Positions 23,330 to 31,131 of a DNA stretch of 47,703 nt are shown here, one piece after another (position 1 is the first letter of the stretch; every line of letters begins with the position of its first letter). The DNA comes from Candidatus Enterococcus murrayae (GTDB lineage Bacteria > Bacillota > Bacilli > Lactobacillales > Enterococcaceae): the NCBI RefSeq assembly GCF_017315985.1, contig NZ_JAFLVR010000073.1:1-47703 (forward strand), in the 5' to 3' direction. Below the pieces are notes generated by a model. It saw only the letters and a program-made list of their open reading frames with translations. It had not been told where the DNA came from and did no database searches. The position numbers and the translations under genes are program-made.

Positions 23330-23357
23330 TTGAAAGTTTGCGTAAACGCGCTATGAT
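23330..23357 (+). promoter_or_regulatory. Promoter of fmnB with a palindrome in the spacer
   Basis: TTGAAA (23330-23335) and TATGAT (23352-23357) are 16 nt apart. The spacer contains GCGTAAACGC (23340-23349), a 4-2-4 inverted repeat ideally placed to act as an operator. The binding protein is not identifiable. Confidence 0.6.
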
Positions 23358-23389
23358 AAAGTGAAAATTTTAGTAAAGGAAGTATGGAA

Positions 23390-24454
23390 GTGAAAAAACG
23401 TATAGTAATCCTGATCTTTAGTTTGATTCTGGTTGTACTGACAGCTTGCGGTAGTGACAAACCAAAAATAAATGAGAAGCCCTATGATGATAAACAATTT
23501 TTGATGGGTACCTATGTCCAGATTCGTATTTATGATGATGGTAAGAAGGCCGCGCTGAAGCCTGCTTTCGCTCGAGTGAAGGAATTGGCTGATAAAATCA
23601 CTGTTAATCAAGAAGGTTCAGAGATCGATGAGATCAATAAAGAGGCGGGGATTAAACCAGTCAAAGTGACGGACGATATGTATTATCTATTGAAGGAAGC
23701 CTACAAATATAGTCAAGATTCTAAAGGCGGCTTCGATATGGCCATCGGATCGATCACGTCATTGTGGCGCATTGGCTTCCCAGATGCTCGCAAGCCTGAA
23801 CAAAGTGAGATCGATCAAGCGTTGAAATTAGTCAATTATCATGAGGTCGAATTTAATGAGACGGATAAGACGGTCTATTTAAAGGAAAAGGGAATGAAGC
23901 TGGATCTAGGCGCAATCGCCAAAGGGTATATCACGGATGAAGTTGTTAAGGTGTTGAAAGAAAATGAAGTAACGACGGCGATCATCGACCTTGGCGGAAA
24001 TGTCTATGTTATGGGGCGCAGTCCTCGCGGCGATCAAAAGGAGGACTGGACAGTTGGTATCCAAGACCCTAACCAAGCGCGCAACGTAATTCTAGGCAGC
24101 ATTCCAGAAAGTAATATGTCATTAGTAACATCGGGTATCTACGAGCGCTACCTAGAAGCAGATGGCAAAACGTATCACCATCTGTTCAATCCAAAGACCG
24201 GGTATCCCTTTGACAATGATATCGCAGGGGTGACGATCGTATCGAAAAAATCGATCGATGGCGATGGCTTGTCTACCGCTGTCTTTTCGATGGGGGTCAA
24301 AGAAGGAATGAGCTACGTGGAGGATTTGAAGGATACCGAAGCGATTTTTGTGACACGAGACGATAAAGTCTATGTAACTTCTGGTTTGAAAGATACTTTT
24401 GAGCTGAATAAGGAAGCTGGCTACACGATGGGCAACGATAAGGATTTGAAATAG
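23390..24454 (+). CDS. fmnB: FAD:protein FMN transferase (ApbE family), lipoprotein FmnB
   Basis: GTG 23390 lies 9 nt after AAAGGA and is preferred over ATG 23384, which is too close. The 354-residue product has a lipobox LTAC (C20) and the ApbE fold: KPYDDKQFLMGTYVQI near the N-terminus, FDMAIGSITSLWRIG, LDLGAIAKGY, IDLGGNVYVMG, HHLFNPKTGYP, and the metal-binding DGDGLSTAVFSMG. ApbE enzymes transfer the FMN half of FAD onto threonine in the GAT motif of flavoproteins. Its substrate here is clearly the adjacent PplA (two such motifs). It starts the transcript that continues into the two prenyltransferase genes. Confidence 0.93.
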   Translation: MKKRIVILIFSLILVVLTACGSDKPKINEKPYDDKQFLMGTYVQIRIYDDGKKAALKPAFARVKELADKITVNQEGSEIDEINKEAGIKPVKVTDDMYYLLKEAYKYSQDSKGGFDMAIGSITSLWRIGFPDARKPEQSEIDQALKLVNYHEVEFNETDKTVYLKEKGMKLDLGAIAKGYITDEVVKVLKENEVTTAIIDLGGNVYVMGRSPRGDQKEDWTVGIQDPNQARNVILGSIPESNMSLVTSGIYERYLEADGKTYHHLFNPKTGYPFDNDIAGVTIVSKKSIDGDGLSTAVFSMGVKEGMSYVEDLKDTEAIFVTRDDKVYVTSGLKDTFELNKEAGYTMGNDKDLK

Positions 24455-24455
24455 T

Positions 24456-25406
24456 ATGACAGGAAAAAGTTTTTTTGAATTAGTAGAGATACGCACCAAG
24501 TTAGCGAGCTTGTTTCCATTTTTGATTGCGGTATTGTTTACCAATACGTACTTCCATTCTTTCCATTGGGGAAAAACACTCTTTTTCTTCCTCGGTATGT
24601 TGGCTTTCGACATGGCAACGACGGCGATCAATAATTACATGGATTTTCGCAAAGCCCATTCAGAAGAATACAAATATCAGGAAAATGTCATTGGCAAGGA
24701 TCAGCTGTCGGAACGAACGGTCGTAATGATTATTTTTGGCTTGATAGGCTTTGCGGCGATTGTCGGACTCACTCTAGCTGTTCAAACAGGCTGGCTGCTT
24801 TTGGTGATGGGCTGTGCCTGCTGCTTCATCGGCGTGTTTTACACTTTTGGTCCCATTCCATTGTCTCGGATGCCTTTAGGGGAAGTATTCAGCGGTGTAA
24901 CGATGGGGCTTGGTATTTTTGCTATTACAATTTACTTGAACACGTATGATCAAAAGCTCTTTTTCATGGAGCTGGATCTGAAGCATTTTGCGGTTACTGG
25001 AAGCACAACAGCGGCTCTAGCCGTTATTTGGGCCTCGTTACCGCTGATCGCGACGATCGCTAATATTATGCTGGCGAATAATCTTTGTGATTTAGAGCAG
25101 GATATCGCCAATCATCGCTATACCTTGCCGTTTTATTTGGGCAAAAAAAATGCGGTGCTCTTATTCAATCTATTGATGTACAGCTGCTATGCAGCTATTG
25201 TGATCGGGTGGGTCGCTGGCATCTACCAGTGGCCGATACTTTTGGTCTTCGTGAGCCTAGTCAAGATTTATCCACAAACGAAAATTTTTACCCAAGAACA
25301 GATTAAAAGCAAGACCTTTGCGATGTCGATCAAAAATTTGGTTACATTCAATGGCTCTTATGCATTAGGCCTTGCAGCTACGCTGTTTTGGCAATTTATC
25401 CGTTAA
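24456..25406 (+). CDS. dmkA: 1,4-dihydroxy-2-naphthoate polyprenyltransferase, first copy (MenA/DmkA-like)
   Basis: The 316-residue UbiA-family membrane protein has the two metal/diphosphate motifs, NNYMDFRKAH (about 67-76) and NNLCDLEQDI (about 203-212), and about eight to nine membrane helices. It would join the polyprenyl chain to dihydroxynaphthoate to make demethylmenaquinone. It begins 1 bp after the fmnB stop, without a strong SD of its own, so it depends on coupled translation. A close paralogue follows 65 bp downstream. In Listeria the EET locus has a dedicated MenA homologue, DmkA; which of these two copies corresponds to it cannot be told here. Confidence 0.87.
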   Translation: MTGKSFFELVEIRTKLASLFPFLIAVLFTNTYFHSFHWGKTLFFFLGMLAFDMATTAINNYMDFRKAHSEEYKYQENVIGKDQLSERTVVMIIFGLIGFAAIVGLTLAVQTGWLLLVMGCACCFIGVFYTFGPIPLSRMPLGEVFSGVTMGLGIFAITIYLNTYDQKLFFMELDLKHFAVTGSTTAALAVIWASLPLIATIANIMLANNLCDLEQDIANHRYTLPFYLGKKNAVLLFNLLMYSCYAAIVIGWVAGIYQWPILLVFVSLVKIYPQTKIFTQEQIKSKTFAMSIKNLVTFNGSYALGLAATLFWQFIR

Positions 25407-25419
25407 TCTAGCAGTTCAT

Positions 25420-25448
25420 TACCACCACATGTTTTTACTGTGGTGGTA
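25420..25448 (+). promoter_or_regulatory. Hairpin between the two prenyltransferase genes
   Basis: Perfect 10-bp arms TACCACCACA (25420-25429) and TGTGGTGGTA (25439-25448) with a 9-nt loop containing TTTTT. No T-run follows, so it is more likely a processing or stabilising element than a terminator; the next SD (25461-25467) lies just after it. Confidence 0.5.
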
Positions 25449-25471
25449 TGAGTTTTGGGAAGAGGGGTATT

Positions 25472-26458
25472 ATGGACAATACGAAGAGGCTGAGGGCCGC
25501 TCAAAATAAAATGACCAGAGAAACATTTTTCGAGCTCGTGCAGATTCGCACAAAATTTGCCGGTATCTTTCCTTTTGTGATCGCTGTACTATTTACAAAC
25601 ACCTATTTTCAGGCGTTTCATCCAGGCAAGACACTTCTTTTCTTTTTCGGAATGTTCGCCTTTGATTTGGCGATTACGGCGATCAATAATTATATGGATT
25701 TCGTAAAAGCCCACTCGGAAAAATACAAATACGAAGAAAATGTCATCGGTCGAGAAAATCTATCAGAAAAACAGATTCAACAGCTCATTTTTGGTTTGGT
25801 GGGCTTTGCGGCGATCATCGGACTGATATTAGTTGTTCAAACCGGCTGGATGCTTTTGCCAATGGGGGCGGCTTGCTTTTTTGTCGGTGTGTTTTATACG
25901 TACGGTCCGATTCCGCTTTCGAGAATGCCGCTAGGAGAAATCTTCAGCGGCATCACAGAAGGCTTGGGAATTTTTGCCATTACGATTTATCTGAACACCT
26001 ATGATCAACGGCTCTTTTATATGGAATTGACTATGGATCATTTTGCAGTAACGGGAAATACGCTGGCGGTGCTGGCAGTTGTCTGGGCGGCATTGCCGCT
26101 GATGCTGACAATCGCGAACATCATGCTGGCAAATAATTTAAGCGACTTGGAGCAGGATGTGGAGAATCATCGGTATACCTTGCCCTTCTATATTGGGCGC
26201 GAGTGGGGGGTACGACTATTTAATGTGTTGATGTACAGCTGCTATGGAGTGATTCTGATTGGATTGTTTGCCGGGATTTATCAATGGCCGATCCTGCTGA
26301 CTTTTGTCAGTCTGTTGAAGATTATCCCGCAGACTAGGCGTTTCACGAAGGAGCAAATCAAAAATAAGACATTCCCGCTGGCGGTGGAAAATCTGATCGT
26401 GTTTAACAGTTGTTATGCGTTAGGGCTTTTGGTCACGCTGGCAATGCAAATTATTTAA
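25472..26458 (+). CDS. menA: 1,4-dihydroxy-2-naphthoate polyprenyltransferase, second tandem copy (MenA-like)
   Basis: ATG 25472 has AGAGGGG upstream; the ATG at 25448 lies inside a hairpin. The 328-residue protein is a close paralogue of the preceding one along its whole length, with the same motifs NNYMDFVKAH and NNLSDLEQDV and the shared ENVIG, GPIPLSRMPLGE and NTYDQ blocks. Differences are spread evenly, suggesting an old tandem duplication with both copies kept functional. Two copies may serve separate quinone pools, or prefer different prenyl lengths or different conditions; this is inference. The gene ends at a strong bidirectional terminator. Confidence 0.87.
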   Translation: MDNTKRLRAAQNKMTRETFFELVQIRTKFAGIFPFVIAVLFTNTYFQAFHPGKTLLFFFGMFAFDLAITAINNYMDFVKAHSEKYKYEENVIGRENLSEKQIQQLIFGLVGFAAIIGLILVVQTGWMLLPMGAACFFVGVFYTYGPIPLSRMPLGEIFSGITEGLGIFAITIYLNTYDQRLFYMELTMDHFAVTGNTLAVLAVVWAALPLMLTIANIMLANNLSDLEQDVENHRYTLPFYIGREWGVRLFNVLMYSCYGVILIGLFAGIYQWPILLTFVSLLKIIPQTRRFTKEQIKNKTFPLAVENLIVFNSCYALGLLVTLAMQII

Positions 26459-26463
26459 ATAGA

Positions 26464-26500
26464 GGAAATGGCAGTGAGTTTGCTCACTGCCATTTCTTTT
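26464..26500. terminator. Bidirectional intrinsic terminator
   Basis: Perfect 14-bp arms at 26464-26477 and 26483-26496, with a 5-nt loop and TTTT following. It ends the fmnB-menA transcript and the converging antiporter transcript. Confidence 0.88.
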
Positions 26501-27929
26501 ATCTTAATTGAAATAGAAAAACGATCAGGCTTAGCACCCCTAAGCCAGTCACGATCGTAAATAAGAGTTTGTCTCGCTTTGTCCTGAAAACAGGTCGTTT
26601 ATACGTATGGCTGTTCCACAGCCAAAAGACAAAGCCCAATGCGTAAATGCCGATACAATAAAGCAGATTTAGGATTCCAGATGAATAGAGCATATAAATT
26701 CCGTAAATGACACCGCCGACCGCTAAAAACTGCTGGCCAGTATGTTTCTTTGCTTTAGCAATTTGCCATAAGAAGGCGGCAGATAAAACATAAGGGACGA
26801 GAACCATCGTTGTCGCAGTATCGGTCACTGCTTGGAAGGCATCCATTGCCCACCGAGAGATCAGAAAGACGATTTGCATAATCACGCCATTCAAAACTAA
26901 GGCGTTTACCGGTGCATTTTGTTTGTTGGCCTTGCCTAAGAAGGCTGGGAACATCTTGTCCTGAGCAGCGTCAAAGGAAATTTCTGCAGCTAAAATTGTC
27001 CATGAGATCCAGGCTCCTAATACAGAAATAATGACACCAATATTAATCATATTGCTTGCCCAGGCACCCGTCGAGGCACGTAAAACGCCGCTTAACGAAG
27101 GACTTGGCAGGTTAGCCAGCTGTTCTTGCGGCAGTGAGCCAAAACTCAGCATCACGATCAATACATAGATTGCCAGTGTTATGGAGTAGCCAATCAACGT
27201 TGCACGACCAACATCACGGGCGCGTTTTGCTCGCCCAGATAGAACGACGGCGCCTTCGATCCCGACGAAAACCCACATCGTTTGCAGCATCGCATGACGA
27301 ATTTGTGTGGGAACACTGCCTAACTGCTTGCCATTCAACAGCATATTTTTAGCAAAAACATCCATTGAAAAGGTTTGATATTTGAAATGAATGAATAAAA
27401 GAAAAATAGCTAATAGGATTGGCACTACTTTTGCACTGGTAGCGATCGTATTCAAAATACTGGCAGTACGAATCCCCCGAGCAACCAAAAAGATGACGCT
27501 CCAAATCATGAATGTACCTAAAAACAACCCAATTTGACCGCCAGAACCGCCGATGGAGGGGATAAATTTGCTTAAGGCATCTAAAAAAAGAATGACAAAA
27601 GAAACGTTCCCGATAATATTGCTCAGCCAATAGCCCCAAGCAGAGTTGAATCCGACATAATCGCCAAAGCCGTCTTTGGCGTAATAGTAGATGCCGCCGA
27701 TAATCTCTGGTTCTTCCCTTGAAAGAGTCTGAAAGACCTTCGCGATAAAGAAGACCCCGACGCCGGTAATTAGCCACGCCAATAATGAAGCAATGACGCC
27801 GGCTGATTGAGAGATACTGCTGGGAAGGTTAAATACACCGCCACCCAGCATTGAACCAATCACAATCATACTTAAACCTAACAAGCTCATCTCTTTTGTA
27901 TGCTTGTCAGGTGTTTGCTGCTGTTCCAT
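26499..27929 (-). CDS. APC-family amino acid antiporter, ArcD-like (arginine/ornithine or related)
   Basis: ATG 27929 follows a near-ideal AGGAGGAAA. The 476-residue protein has about 12-13 membrane helices and the basic amino acid/polyamine antiporter (APA) signature: the unwound helix-1 motif GSMLGGGVFNLP near residues 25-36, EPEIIGGIYYYAKDGFGDYVGF, VFVGIEGAVVLSGRAKRARDVG, and LGAWISWTILAAE. ArcD, LysI and related exchangers share this layout. No arginine deiminase genes are adjacent, so the substrate is a family-level guess. A 540-bp leader region with strong inverted repeats lies upstream. Confidence 0.8.
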   Translation of the reverse strand: MEQQQTPDKHTKEMSLLGLSMIVIGSMLGGGVFNLPSSISQSAGVIASLLAWLITGVGVFFIAKVFQTLSREEPEIIGGIYYYAKDGFGDYVGFNSAWGYWLSNIIGNVSFVILFLDALSKFIPSIGGSGGQIGLFLGTFMIWSVIFLVARGIRTASILNTIATSAKVVPILLAIFLLFIHFKYQTFSMDVFAKNMLLNGKQLGSVPTQIRHAMLQTMWVFVGIEGAVVLSGRAKRARDVGRATLIGYSITLAIYVLIVMLSFGSLPQEQLANLPSPSLSGVLRASTGAWASNMINIGVIISVLGAWISWTILAAEISFDAAQDKMFPAFLGKANKQNAPVNALVLNGVIMQIVFLISRWAMDAFQAVTDTATTMVLVPYVLSAAFLWQIAKAKKHTGQQFLAVGGVIYGIYMLYSSGILNLLYCIGIYALGFVFWLWNSHTYKRPVFRTKRDKLLFTIVTGLGVLSLIVFLFQLR

Positions 27930-28468
27930 AAATTTCCTCCTAGTTCCTAGTGATGAAGCTTTTTTAATCGTACAACCCATTCATTTTCCGCCTGCTGATG
28001 AGTGCACTACCTTTATTGATAGTGCTCGCTGAAAGCTGATTGGTAATTATTACGTTGATTTTTCGACCCTCGCAGGTAGCGCACTCTTTGTTCACAACAC
28101 CGATAAATTGAAAATAACGGATGAAAGACGCTCTTTCTATATAAGCATAGTTACATAAAAATAACCATAAGGAAGACGTAAAACTAATTCAATGAAGGTT
28201 AAAGAATTACCATTATAATCTAATCTAAACCCAATTTTCTTTCCTGTTTCAGTCTTCTGAAAAAAACAAGAAATTCACAATACGATAACGAAGTGAGGGA
28301 AGCCAGCCGTTATTATTTCCATCGTCCTGTTATCTGTTGTGTTTATTATTTAAGCGTTAATTTAGTTAAAAAATGCAATAATTATTAAGATTTTGGATGG
28401 ATCTTTTTTAGAGAGGGTGTTTTTTTAATTATCAGAGTGATAGAATTGAACCAGCAAGGAGGTCTGAG
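27930..28468. other. 540-bp intergenic region with antiporter leader structures
   Basis: No convincing gene. The part near the antiporter holds a 13-bp inverted repeat (28000-28012 with 28074-28086) and a competing short hairpin. The rest (28140-28460) is AT-rich and must contain the divergent promoters for the antiporter and the acetyltransferase, but I cannot pick out clear -35/-10 pairs. Confidence 0.45.
28000..28086 (-). promoter_or_regulatory. Possible attenuator-like leader of the ArcD-like gene
   Basis: On the minus strand GAGTGCGCTACCT (28086-28074) can pair with AGGTAGTGCACTC (28012-28000), 12 of 13 pairs plus a G-U. The second arm can instead pair with a nearby GCACTA (about 28025-28020) to form a small hairpin. 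Two mutually exclusive foldings upstream of a transporter suggest regulation, but it matches no riboswitch class I know and no T-run follows. Confidence 0.4.
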
Positions 28469-29005
28469 ATGATTAAAATTCGAGTAGCATCACCAATGGA
28501 TGCAGCTTCACTGGTGGCGATTTATGCGCCCTATGTTTTAGAAACAACCATTACTTTTGATTACGAGGTACCTAGCAAAGAGGACTTTGTTAAAAGAATT
28601 GAAGAAACCGTCAGCAGCTATCCTTATTTAGTGGCGGAAGAGGACGGGGTCATATTAGGCTATGCCTATGCTCATGCGTACAAAGATCGAGCTGCCTATG
28701 ATTGGGCCGTTGAAGTCAGTGTCTATGTCGATCGTGAAAAACGCGGCAATGGAGCGGGAAAGCAATTATATTGTGCGTTAGAAGAAATCTTGAGAAAGCA
28801 AAATGTCGCGATTTTGACAGCCTGTATAACTGGCGGGAACCAACCCAGTATTCATTTTCATGAGAAGCTGGGGTATCAGGAGGTCGCGAATTTTCCTAAA
28901 ATAGGCTATAAGTTTGATCAATGGCATGATGTTATTTGGCTCCAAAAATTTATGATGGAAACAGAAGGGAACCTGCCTGCATTTATCCCTTTTTCTAAAC
29001 TATGA
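28469..29005 (+). CDS. GNAT acetyltransferase (phosphinothricin/methionine-sulfoximine acetyltransferase-like)
   Basis: The 178-residue protein has the GNAT fold. It begins IRVASPMDAASLVAIYAPYV, has LGYAYA, a VSVYVDREKRGNGAGKQLY acetyl-CoA loop (R-x-x-G-x-G at about 91-96), and GGNQPSIHFHEKLGYQEV near the end. This combination is characteristic of the Pat/YwnH/MnaT group, which acetylates methionine sulfoximine, phosphinothricin or free amino acids. It starts after AAGGAGG. Its stop overlaps the start of the large membrane protein gene, so the two are co-translated, although no functional link is known. Confidence 0.85.
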   Translation: MIKIRVASPMDAASLVAIYAPYVLETTITFDYEVPSKEDFVKRIEETVSSYPYLVAEEDGVILGYAYAHAYKDRAAYDWAVEVSVYVDREKRGNGAGKQLYCALEEILRKQNVAILTACITGGNQPSIHFHEKLGYQEVANFPKIGYKFDQWHDVIWLQKFMMETEGNLPAFIPFSKL

Positions 29006-30807
29006 TGATCAAAAATCGATTTAAGAATCAGCCAGAGTTAATGGGAAGGGTATTGATAGGTATTTTTATCTTCGCGATTGTTTTTCGACTCGTGCTCGCG
29101 GTGATGATGCCAATCAAAATATATATGCATGCAGGCTACGATGACGCGCTTTCTATTAACCAAGCATTGAATATTTTAGCTGGCAAATGGTTGGGAGAAT
29201 ACGGTACAGGGACGTTGACAAAAGGCTTGTCTTTTACGCTCTTTTTGCTTGTGAATCATTTTTCACAGTTGTCCTATCCTTTGTTTTTGTGTTTGGTCAA
29301 TATGGGGGCGGCATTTGCTATTATCAAAGCCTTATCACCATTAATTAAGAATAAGTATTTGAGCGGTATAGGCTTTTTATTCTTGATCTATTCTCCAGCT
29401 ACACTGACATCAGATTTTTCGCTGCGTGTTTATCGCAATAGTTTAGTCTTTGCGACAGTCCTGTTTGTCTTAGCGGGTATTCTGGGGCTTTATTTACGTA
29501 GGAAGGAAACCATCAAAACGCGAATTCCTTGGTCGATTTTATTGACGATTGCTTTTCCTTTTTTCTGGTATTTACGAGAAGATTCGATTTGGCTGCTGCC
29601 GCTTTATATAGTTGCTACGTTTTGTACACTTTTTGGCATCATTGTTCAGAATCAGTCTTTGGGCTCATCCTTGAAAGAGGTGCTTCGTAATTTTTGGCAG
29701 CTACTGAAGGCGATGAACAAGCAAAAAATCATCAGTAATCTTTTGCTGCTGGCCGCCCCTGTGCTCTTTACTTTAGGGGAATCGCTGCTGATTTCTAAGA
29801 CGAATCAGGATCACTATGGTATTTTTACCACGAATGATCGAACGAAAACGTCTTTTGCTAAATTGACGGAAAATCTGATTCAGATCGATAATAGCGGTTA
29901 TGATAAGAAATCAATTGCCGAGGACAACGGTATTTGGGTTTCGAAAAGAACCTTTGCCGAAGCACAAAAAATTTCACCGACTTTTGCCAAGTATCGTAAA
30001 GGAATTGACTGGATGCTGAAGGACTCGATTTGGCCGGATTCTTGGCCTGTTAAAAATGGCGAGCTGCCTGGAGATATGTTTGTCTGGGGACTGCGTGAAA
30101 TGTTTCAACGGGAAGGTCTGTATAAAAATGGCGGCGAGAACGAGAAAGTCTTCAAGCAGATCAACGAGGAGCTGGCAGAAGGCTTTAAGTCCGGCAAACT
30201 TAAGAGAAAGAAGCTGTTCTTTGTAACGAAGCAAAGCAACGGCAAGAAATCTGAAGACATGGGGAAGGTTTTCAGTTATTTGCGGGCTGGAGTAATGGAA
30301 ACGACACTCTACAAAAGCTATCGAACGGATTATGGCGGTTCCATCTTTATGCCGGAGCAGCCGGCGCAGGTAGTTCTGGATCTGCTGAATGTCAAAACGG
30401 TATCTACTATTAAAGAAGGAATGGCGGCAGAAGCGAAGCGAACGAGACCGATCGTGCTGATCATTAATGGGATTATTTTGCTGTATCGCATCATTTCACC
30501 GATACTGCTGCTGGTTAGTTTGGGTTCGGTGCTGATCTTTATAGCCGGCTATGTCAAAAAGAAAAAGACCCGCAGTGTTTTGGCGGATTACTTAATTATT
30601 TTCCTTGGTTTGCTCCTGACGTATTTTGTCTATCTGTTTGGCGTATCCTGGTTCGCGACTTGGGCGCCAAAGGGTAAGGCGCTATTCATGTTCTTCTATA
30701 CAGGTGCCGGTGTTCCGCTGATTCAAGTGTTTGAGCTGCTGGCAGTAGTGCTGATCGTCAAAAATGTTCAAAATCAATTATTTGAGAAAAAAGCGAGTAT
30801 AAATTAG
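29002..30807 (+). CDS. Large polytopic membrane protein, possibly GT-C-type glycosyltransferase
   Basis: I do not recognise this 601-residue protein by name. It has about eight membrane helices in residues 15-270, a large soluble part at about 275-480, and further helices near 490-600. A paired aspartate (D47-D48 in HAGYDDALSINQ) lies just outside the first helix, where GT-C glycosyltransferases carry their catalytic or metal-binding acids. The layout therefore suggests a lipid-linked sugar transferase acting on the outer face, which is inference. The start overlaps the acetyltransferase stop (ATGATGA). Codon use and base composition look like the neighbours. Confidence 0.6.
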   Translation: MMIKNRFKNQPELMGRVLIGIFIFAIVFRLVLAVMMPIKIYMHAGYDDALSINQALNILAGKWLGEYGTGTLTKGLSFTLFLLVNHFSQLSYPLFLCLVNMGAAFAIIKALSPLIKNKYLSGIGFLFLIYSPATLTSDFSLRVYRNSLVFATVLFVLAGILGLYLRRKETIKTRIPWSILLTIAFPFFWYLREDSIWLLPLYIVATFCTLFGIIVQNQSLGSSLKEVLRNFWQLLKAMNKQKIISNLLLLAAPVLFTLGESLLISKTNQDHYGIFTTNDRTKTSFAKLTENLIQIDNSGYDKKSIAEDNGIWVSKRTFAEAQKISPTFAKYRKGIDWMLKDSIWPDSWPVKNGELPGDMFVWGLREMFQREGLYKNGGENEKVFKQINEELAEGFKSGKLKRKKLFFVTKQSNGKKSEDMGKVFSYLRAGVMETTLYKSYRTDYGGSIFMPEQPAQVVLDLLNVKTVSTIKEGMAAEAKRTRPIVLIINGIILLYRIISPILLLVSLGSVLIFIAGYVKKKKTRSVLADYLIIFLGLLLTYFVYLFGVSWFATWAPKGKALFMFFYTGAGVPLIQVFELLAVVLIVKNVQNQLFEKKASIN

Positions 30808-30913
30808 AATTCGTTAATAACATTCTAATTAAATTCATTAAGAATTGTTACGCGGCTATACCAATGGTTTGTTATCCTTGCAGTGTAAAAGTAAGGAGGG
30901 CCTTAATAGCGCA

Positions 30914-31039
30914 ATGAAACGAGAGAGGAACACTTCGAAAAACGAAGTAAAAACCACCGACTTTCTTCTAGAGATGTTGGCGTTGTTCATTCTAATTTCC
31001 TTAACTATTTATGCCATTAGAACTGGGAAAATTTTTTAA
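30914..31039 (+). CDS. Possible small single-helix membrane protein
   Basis: A 41-residue frame starting MKRERNTSKNEVK and ending in one hydrophobic helix (about 17-36: LLEMLALFILISLTIYA). AAGGAGG lies 14 nt before the ATG, a long spacing, and a good terminator follows immediately. An in-frame ATG at 30845 gives 64 residues but has no SD. The positive-inside N-terminus and own terminator favour a real gene; no homologue is recognised. Confidence 0.4.
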   Translation: MKRERNTSKNEVKTTDFLLEMLALFILISLTIYAIRTGKIF

Positions 31040-31040
31040 A

Positions 31041-31072
31041 AGATACTTTGCTTCATAAGTATCTTTTTTTTT
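31041..31072 (+). terminator. Intrinsic terminator after the small membrane protein
   Basis: AGATACTT (31041-31048) and AAGTATCT (31057-31064) with an 8-nt loop, followed by nine Ts. Confidence 0.85.
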
Positions 31073-31095
31073 GCTTTTTTTATCAGAACTAGACC

Positions 31096-31126
31096 AAAAA
31101 GGAGCTTGCGGATTTTCGCAAGCTCC
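31096..31126 (-). terminator. Intrinsic terminator of the GldA-like gene
   Basis: Perfect 10-bp arms GGAGCTTGCG (31101-31110) and CGCAAGCTCC (31117-31126), followed on the minus strand by TTTTT. Confidence 0.85.
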
Positions 31127-31131
31127 ATTCT

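Noticed and set aside
27930-28140. T-box or lysine riboswitch upstream of the ArcD-like gene
   Set aside because: The T-box AGGGTGGNACCGCG motif and the lysine-riboswitch core are missing; only inverted repeats remain.
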